Below, in pieces: positions 49,819 to 53,925 of a DNA stretch of 53,925 nt. The notes below the pieces were generated by a model. That model saw only the letters and a list, made by a program, of their open reading frames with translations, was not told the origin of the DNA and ran no database searches. The stretch comes from Chelatococcus sambhunathii (GTDB lineage Bacteria > Pseudomonadota > Alphaproteobacteria > Rhizobiales > Methylopilaceae), in contig JADBEO010000025.1 in NCBI GenBank assembly GCA_031316315.1, positions 1 through 53,925 of the forward strand, read 5' to 3'. The position numbers and the translations under genes are program-made. Every line of letters begins with the position of its first letter. The stretch's first letter is position 1.

Positions 49819-50289
49819 TCACCATTTCATCGTCGGATCGATGCGGATCACGTAGTTCCGCCAAGGCGCGCGTTCGGCGATCCGGTCGTAGAGCGCGCCC
49901 GCCGGGCTCTCGATCGGAACCATCCAGCGCAGATGGATCCAGCCGCGGGCCTCGCCCTGTGCGACGATATGGGCGATCAGCGCCTGCGCGATCCCGCCGC
50001 CCCGGGCCTCCGGCCTGACGAACAGGTCGTCGAGCTGGCCAGCCCGACGGCCCGAGATCGCCTCCGGCAGATCGTAATAGAGCGCGAAGCCGACCAGCCC
50101 GCCGTCGCGCTCGGCGCCGGCGATCTCGACGACCGGCTCAGCCATCAGCCTCGAGACATAGGCAGGATCCGGCGCCTCGGGCTCGCGCCCGAGCAGCGCG
50201 CCGGCGTAGGAAGCGACGAGCGGCGCGAGCCGCTCGACGTCGGTGTGGCCGAGCCGGCGGAGAACGAGGTCTCCGCCGCCCGCAATCAC
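49819..50289 (-). CDS. GNAT-family N-acetyltransferase
   Basis: The 156-aa product has the GNAT fold: an initial [21 protein letters not shown], the beta-strand [11 protein letters not shown], the acetyl-CoA-binding [20 protein letters not shown] (motif A, R/Q-x-x-G-x-G/A variant RGGGIA), and the terminal [12 protein letters not shown], which recalls diamine-acetyltransferase-like members. The GTG start overlaps the leuC stop by 4 bp, so it is coupled to leuC. The frame runs further upstream inside leuC, which I disregard. Substrate unknown. Confidence 0.85.
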   Translation of the reverse strand: MIAGGGDLVLRRLGHTDVERLAPLVASYAGALLGREPEAPDPAYVSRLMAEPVVEIAGAERDGGLVGFALYYDLPEAISGRRAGQLDDLFVRPEARGGGIAQALIAHIVAQGEARGWIHLRWMVPIESPAGALYDRIAERAPWRNYVIRIDPTMKW

Positions 50290-51713
50290 CGCCACTCGCG
50301 GATGTCGACGAACCTGCCGGCGATCGCCGCCGCAGCCGCCATGGCGGGGGAGACGAGGTGGGTGCGGCCACGAAAACCCTGACGGCCCTCGAAGTTGCGG
50401 TTCGAGGTCGAAGCGCAGCGCTCCTCGGGCGCCAGTTTGTCGGGGTTCATGGCGAGGCACATCGAGCAGCCGGGCTCGCGCCAGTCGAAGCCGGCGGCCT
50501 TGAAGATCCGGTCGAGGCCTTCCGCCTCCGCCTGCTCCTTCACGAGGCCGGAGCCGGGGACGACCATGGCGTTGACGTTGCCGTTGACCGTCTTGCCCTC
50601 GATCACCTTGGCGGCCGCGCGCAGATCCTCGATGCGCCCGTTGGTGCAGGAGCCGATGAAGACGCGGTCGAGCGCGATGTCGGTGATCTTCGTGCCGGCG
50701 GACAGGCCCATATAGGCCAGCGCGCGCCGGATCGCGGCTTTCTTGCCTTCGTCGGCGGCGGCCTCCGGATCCGGCACGACGCCGGTGATCGAGACCACGT
50801 CCTGCGGGCTCGTGCCCCAGGAGACGATCGGCGGCAGGTTGGCGCCGTGGAGCCGGACGATCCGGTCGAAATGCGCGCCTTCGTCCGAATGCAGCGTGTC
50901 CCAGTAGCGGCGCGCCGCGTCCCAGGCCTCGCCCTTCGGGGCCATCGGCCGACCCTCGAGGAAATCGTAAGCCTTCTCGTCCGGCGCGATCATGCCGGCG
51001 CGGGCGCCGCCCTCGATCGACATGTTGCAGACCGTCATGCGGCCTTCCATCGAGAGCGAGCGGATCGCCTCGCCGGCGTACTCCATGACGTAGCCGGTGC
51101 CGCCCGCGGTGCCGATCTCGCCGATGATGGCGAGGATCACGTCCTTCGCGCCGACGCCTTCGGGCAGCTTGCCGTCGACGACGATCTGCATGTTCTTGGC
51201 TTTGGTCTGGATCAGCGTCTGGGTTGCGAGCACATGCTCGACCTCCGACGTGCCGATGCCATGCGCCAGCGCGCCGAAAGCGCCGTGCGTCGAGGTGTGG
51301 CTGTCGCCGCAGACGATGGTCGTGCCGGGCAGGGTGAACCCCTGCTCGGGGCCGACGACGTGGACGATGCCCTGCCGGCGGTCGAACTCGTCATAGTACT
51401 GGACGCCGAATTCCTTCGTGTTCTCGGCGAGCGCCGCGATCTGCGCGGCGCTTTCCGGATCCGGGTTCGGCAGCGAGCGATCGGAGGTCGGCACGTTGTG
51501 GTCGACCACCGCCAGCGTCTTCTGGGGCGCGCGGACCTTGCGGCCGGTGGCGCGCAGGCCCTCGAAGGCCTGCGGGCTCGTCACCTCATGAACGAGGTGG
51601 CGGTCGATATAGAGCAGCACCGAGCCGTCCGGCTGGCGCTCGACGACGTGGTCGTCGAAGATCTTGTCGTACAGGGTCTTGGGAGCGGAAGGATTGGGAG
51701 CGGCGCTCATCAT
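50286..51713 (-). CDS. leuC: 3-isopropylmalate dehydratase large subunit
   Basis: LeuC, with LeuD, isomerises 2- to 3-isopropylmalate in leucine synthesis. The 475-aa product has the aconitase-family layout with [37 protein letters not shown] and [18 protein letters not shown], which supply the three 4Fe-4S cysteines. Length is typical. A second ATG lies directly after the first. leuD is not adjacent; a GNAT gene overlaps the end. A long leader with a small frame and hairpins lies upstream. Confidence 0.96.
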   Translation of the reverse strand: MMSAAPNPSAPKTLYDKIFDDHVVERQPDGSVLLYIDRHLVHEVTSPQAFEGLRATGRKVRAPQKTLAVVDHNVPTSDRSLPNPDPESAAQIAALAENTKEFGVQYYDEFDRRQGIVHVVGPEQGFTLPGTTIVCGDSHTSTHGAFGALAHGIGTSEVEHVLATQTLIQTKAKNMQIVVDGKLPEGVGAKDVILAIIGEIGTAGGTGYVMEYAGEAIRSLSMEGRMTVCNMSIEGGARAGMIAPDEKAYDFLEGRPMAPKGEAWDAARRYWDTLHSDEGAHFDRIVRLHGANLPPIVSWGTSPQDVVSITGVVPDPEAAADEGKKAAIRRALAYMGLSAGTKITDIALDRVFIGSCTNGRIEDLRAAAKVIEGKTVNGNVNAMVVPGSGLVKEQAEAEGLDRIFKAAGFDWREPGCSMCLAMNPDKLAPEERCASTSNRNFEGRQGFRGRTHLVSPAMAAAAAIAGRFVDIREWR

Positions 51714-51750
51714 TCGCCTCGAAATGTCGCGATTGTCGTTCAGGGTTCGG

Positions 51751-51771
51751 ACGGCCGCGCGTCGCGGCCGT
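51751..51771 (-). promoter_or_regulatory. Perfect hairpin in the leuC leader
   Basis: ACGGCCGCG and CGCGGCCGT form a 9-bp perfect stem over 3 nt. It lies 38 nt upstream of the leuC start and right after the end of a small frame (51774-51881). It lacks a T tract, so it is not a simple terminator. Confidence 0.4.
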
Positions 51772-51773
51772 AT

Positions 51774-51881
51774 TCAGCCCCGAAGTCGGCTCGCGGTCGC
51801 CGACAGGCGCGCGTGAAATCGCGAGGGCAGGCGCGCGTGGTCGCTGAGGCCCGCAAAGGCCTCCGACGTCAGCGTCGCCAT
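51774..51881 (-). CDS. Possible leader peptide upstream of leuC
   Basis: A 35-codon frame (starts MATLTSEAFAGL, with AGGA 5 nt before the ATG) lies between the putative leuC promoter and leuC. It has five Leu codons but no run of them, so it is not a classic leucine attenuation peptide. It ends 2 nt before a perfect hairpin. Confidence 0.25.
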   Translation of the reverse strand: MATLTSEAFAGLSDHARLPSRFHARLSATASRLRG

Positions 51882-51908
51882 CCTGATCCTGCGCCCGATC
51901 ATGGGCGT

Positions 51909-51938
51909 CATATAGTGGCACTCTGGAAGGAGTTGCAA
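51909..51938 (-). promoter_or_regulatory. Candidate promoter of leuC
   Basis: On the minus strand TTGCAA (51933-51938) and TATATG (51909-51914) are 18 nt apart. The leader to leuC would be about 190 nt. It is the only clear AT-rich element in 51714-52237. Confidence 0.4.
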
Positions 51939-51980
51939 TCGCCGGCGCCGCCGGTCGGACCCGCGCGCCGCGCGCACGTG

Positions 51981-52012
51981 AAAACGCCCGACCGTTTCCC
52001 AACGGCCGGGCG
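51981..52012 (-). terminator. Orphan Rho-independent terminator on the minus strand
   Basis: CGCCCGGCCGTT pairs with AACGGTCGGGCG (one mismatch) over a 4-nt loop and is followed by TTTT, read on the minus strand. No minus-strand gene lies upstream of it; the next gene is lemA on the plus strand. The 524-bp gap 51714-52237 otherwise holds only the leuC leader elements. Confidence 0.7.
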
Positions 52013-52237
52013 GCGTTCGAGGATCCGGAGCGGAGAGGGGCGGGAATCCGATCCGGCGCCTTTCGGGCGGGGAGTTGCGCCTCGAACGATCGCAAGACTA
52101 GCGGCGCCTGGCTGAACGCATCATGGCCGGCGCGTTCATGAGCGGTTCACGGCGCCGGCGTAGCCGCGCGCTTGACAATCCGCCCGCAGGTTCGACCTTG
52201 GGCGCGACAGGCGCCGCGCTCAGCGCCCGTAACGGGG

Positions 52238-52861
52238 ATGCGTTTCATGACCTTGGCTCTCACCGCGCCGTTCCGTCGGCTTCTCGCGCTGGCCGCGCTC
52301 GTCGCCGCGTCTCTTTCGCTCGCGGGCTGCGGCGCGATCAACCGCGTGCCGACGCTCGAAGAGCAGGCCAAGGCCCGCTGGTCAGAAGTGCAGAACCAGT
52401 ATCAGCGCCGCGCCGACCTCATCCCGAACCTCGTCGAGACCGTGAAGGGTTTTGCGCGTCAGGAGGAGAAGGTGCTGACCGAAGTGGTCGAGGCGCGCGC
52501 AAACGCGACCAAGGTCACCATCGACGCCTCCAAGCTCACCGATCCCGAGGCGGTCAAGAGGTTCCAGGAGGCGCAGCAGCAGCTGTCCGGCGCGCTCGGC
52601 CGGCTGCTGGCGGTGTCCGAGAACTATCCGGACCTGAAGTCGAACCAGAACTTCCTCGCGCTGCAATCGCAGCTCGAAGGGACGGAGAACCGGATCGCCG
52701 TCGCCCGCCGCGACTACATCGCGGCCGTCCAGGCCTACAACACCGAGCTGCGCACCTTCCCCGGGCGCTGGATCGCGTCGTGGCTCTATCCGGAAGCCAA
52801 GCCGATGGCGACCTTCGAGACCGCGCAGGAGAACCAGGCCCCGCCCAAGGTCACCTTCTGA
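52238..52861 (+). CDS. lemA: LemA family lipoprotein
   Basis: The 207-aa product has a lipoprotein-type signal ending LSLAGC (C31) and a LemA helical bundle: RVPTLEEQAKARWSEVQNQY, RRADLIPNLVETVKGFA, SENYPDLKSNQNFLALQSQLEGTENRI and RRDYIAAVQAYNTELRTFP. The NFLALQ and AYN signatures are intact. LemA proteins are membrane-anchored helical proteins of uncertain function, often beside a TPM-domain gene. No such gene follows here within the window; a lytic transglycosylase follows instead after a repeat. The start could also be the ATG at 52247. Confidence 0.93.
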   Translation: MRFMTLALTAPFRRLLALAALVAASLSLAGCGAINRVPTLEEQAKARWSEVQNQYQRRADLIPNLVETVKGFARQEEKVLTEVVEARANATKVTIDASKLTDPEAVKRFQEAQQQLSGALGRLLAVSENYPDLKSNQNFLALQSQLEGTENRIAVARRDYIAAVQAYNTELRTFPGRWIASWLYPEAKPMATFETAQENQAPPKVTF

Positions 52862-52896
52862 GCAGAAATAAGAGGCAAGGCGCCTGAAGCGCCGCC

Positions 52897-52996
52897 GTCG
52901 TCCCGGACTTGGTCCGGGACCCATTGCCGCTACCAAATCCAGATAGTCCGATGTCCCGGCGGTAATGAACCCTGGCGCTTCGGCAGGGGTGACGAC
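52897..52996. repeat. Composite palindromic repeat downstream of lemA
   Basis: A left unit (52897-52929, GTCGTCCCGGAC...GTCCGGGACCCATTGCCG) and an inverted right unit (52961-52996, GGTAATGAACCCTGGC...GGGGTGACGAC) flank about 30 nt containing GATAGT. The composite at 41221-41316 has the same layout, the ATTGCCGC after the left hairpin and GATAGT in its centre. Confidence 0.75.
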
Positions 52997-53108
52997 CGCA
53001 GAGGCTGATCTGATCGTTCAAAGACCATTAGGCCCTCGCGCTCCTTCGTGAGTCTCCGTTCAGGATTGCCGGGCTATGATCGCGCCGGGCACCTGTGGAG
53101 ATCGGGGC

Positions 53109-53852
53109 GTGGCGCTGAAGCATCTGGCGATCCTCGCCGCGCTGACGCTGGCGGCGCATGGCGCGTGCCGGGCGGAGACGCCGGCGGACGTCGCGCCGGT
53201 CGTCTCGCCTGATCCGTCGGCTGCGCGCGCGCTGAACATCGCGATCGTTCGGCGCGCGGCCGAGGCGAGGGGCCTGCCGCCGGAGGTCGCCGAGGCCGTG
53301 GCCTTCGTCGAGACGGGCTTCGATCCCTCAGCGGTCGGCGGCGTCGGCGAGATCGGCCTGATGCAGATCCGGCCCGCGACCGCCGAGATGCTCGGTCACC
53401 GCGGCGGCGCGCTCGATCTGTTCGATCCCGAGACCAACGCGCGCTATGCCATGCGCTACCTCGCCGGCGCCTGGAAGCTCGCGAACGGCGATCTCTGCCG
53501 CGCGCTGATGAAGTATCGCGCCGGCCATGGCGCGGAAATCATGTCTCCGCTCTCGGCGCAATATTGCCTGCGCGCCAAGGGCTACTTGGCGCGGCTCGGC
53601 TCGCCGCTCGCCGACGGCGTCGCGCCGACCGTCGTCGCCATCCACGAACTGCCGGGAGAGAAGCCGCTCTCGGCGGCGGCGGAGCGGGTGAAATATTCCG
53701 GGCCCTATCTCGGCTGGCGGCCCGGCAAGCACACCGCCGCCGACAACGCGCGCTTCTGGACGCGCCACGAGGCCCGAATCCGCGCGATCGAGGCGGGCAT
53801 CCAGCGGCGCATGAAGGTGCGGCTGGTGCGGGCGGGGAAGCCGCGGGGCTGA
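53109..53852 (+). CDS. Lytic transglycosylase, SLT domain
   Basis: The enzyme cleaves peptidoglycan glycan strands with 1,6-anhydro product formation. From GTG 53109 the product is 247 aa: a signal peptide (about 1-23, cleavage near CRA-ET), then the lysozyme-like SLT domain (about 42-150) with AEAVAFVETGFDPSAVG (catalytic Glu E68), GEIGLMQIRPATA, and FDPETNARYAMRYLA, and a basic C-terminal tail. All SLT core motifs are present. GGAG is 8 nt before the GTG; the frame is open to 53076. Confidence 0.9.
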   Translation: MALKHLAILAALTLAAHGACRAETPADVAPVVSPDPSAARALNIAIVRRAAEARGLPPEVAEAVAFVETGFDPSAVGGVGEIGLMQIRPATAEMLGHRGGALDLFDPETNARYAMRYLAGAWKLANGDLCRALMKYRAGHGAEIMSPLSAQYCLRAKGYLARLGSPLADGVAPTVVAIHELPGEKPLSAAAERVKYSGPYLGWRPGKHTAADNARFWTRHEARIRAIEAGIQRRMKVRLVRAGKPRG

Positions 53853-53896
53853 CCGACGCGGCGGAGACCGGGATCTAGCTCAGTCCTTCCGAAATC

Positions 53897-53925
53897 CCTC
53901 CCCTCTCTGAGGGGAGGGTAGGGTG
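53897..53925. repeat. Dispersed palindromic repeat at the window end
   Basis: CCTCCCCT and AGGGGAGG arms flank a 5-nt loop (CTCTG) and are followed by GGGTAGGGTG. The same arms and tail with another loop (GGGAC) occur at 1-29. The unit is cut by the window end. Confidence 0.75.

Noticed and set aside
52020-52065. tRNA-Ser-like 3' end on the minus strand
   Set aside because: GATTCCCGCCCCTCTCCGC recalls the T arm and acceptor end of a serine tRNA, but the T loop is wrong and no D arm, anticodon arm or 5' acceptor strand could be found.

Overview
The window is about 54 kb of GC-rich, densely coded chromosomal DNA. Gene content and order point to an alphaproteobacterium of the order Hyphomicrobiales (Rhizobiales): the mdh-sucC-sucD / sucA-odhB / lpd layout, the lysC-ptsP-prfA-prmC-DUF4167 string, an SWIB-domain protein, a CenR/OtpR-like response regulator next to a cyclic-nucleotide-binding protein, and an ethylmalonyl-CoA mutase. 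The last suggests the ethylmalonyl-CoA pathway for C2 (and perhaps C1) assimilation, as in Methylobacterium-like methylotrophs; genus cannot be fixed from the sequence. I see no tRNA, rRNA, CRISPR, prophage or transposase gene. It reads as core chromosome, not an island.

Layout. 1-3.6 kb: penicillin-binding protein 1C and the chaperone cofactor grpE, separated and flanked by dispersed palindromic repeats. 3.6-16.3 kb: the 2-oxoglutarate dehydrogenase and TCA block, mostly on the minus strand (zapE, mdh, sucC, sucD, sucA, a YCII-like gene, odhB, two small unknown genes, lpdA), interrupted by plus-strand lipoprotein and SWIB genes. 16.5-22.6 kb: cutA, a DUF2061 membrane protein, and an envelope group (SleB-type hydrolase 1, cNMP protein and response regulator, L,D-transpeptidase, Bax-inhibitor-1 family protein), then glyoxalase I. 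22.6-29.1 kb: cupin, PPOX flavoprotein, FixJ-type regulator, pyrF with an FMN reductase, polyprenyl synthase, mtgA, rpmF, ubiG. 29.2-38.2 kb: lysC, ptsP, prfA, prmC, DUF4167, an MFS transporter and a MOSC protein. 38.6-48.8 kb: clpB, a YqjI-like PadR regulator, a YiiX-like papain-fold amidase, ethylmalonyl-CoA mutase, two more SleB-type hydrolases, a DUF1232 protein and a minimal zincin. 49-53.9 kb: two small secreted proteins, a GNAT acetyltransferase, leuC, lemA and a lytic transglycosylase.

Two themes join the parts. First, central carbon: complete E1, E2 and E3 genes for 2-oxoglutarate dehydrogenase, succinyl-CoA synthetase, malate dehydrogenase and an enzyme of the ethylmalonyl-CoA route that delivers succinyl-CoA precursors to the same cycle. 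Second, the cell envelope: at least nine genes for building, cutting or sensing peptidoglycan or the envelope (pbpC, mtgA, three SleB paralogues, L,D-transpeptidase, lytic transglycosylase, YiiX-like amidase, CenR-like regulator). The best non-coding signals sit on this second theme: nine GANTC (CcrM) sites in 106 bp and a TTAACCAT (CtrA half-site) upstream of the YiiX-like gene, with the same 12-bp CtrA-like element upstream of a SleB hydrolase. An identical CCCATATCCTT element lies upstream of clpB and the Bax-inhibitor gene, as expected of sigma-32 promoters.

All functional names come from reading motifs by eye; no database search was run. Starts were moved inward from the longest open frame wherever family length, a Shine-Dalgarno sequence or a signal peptide supported it.
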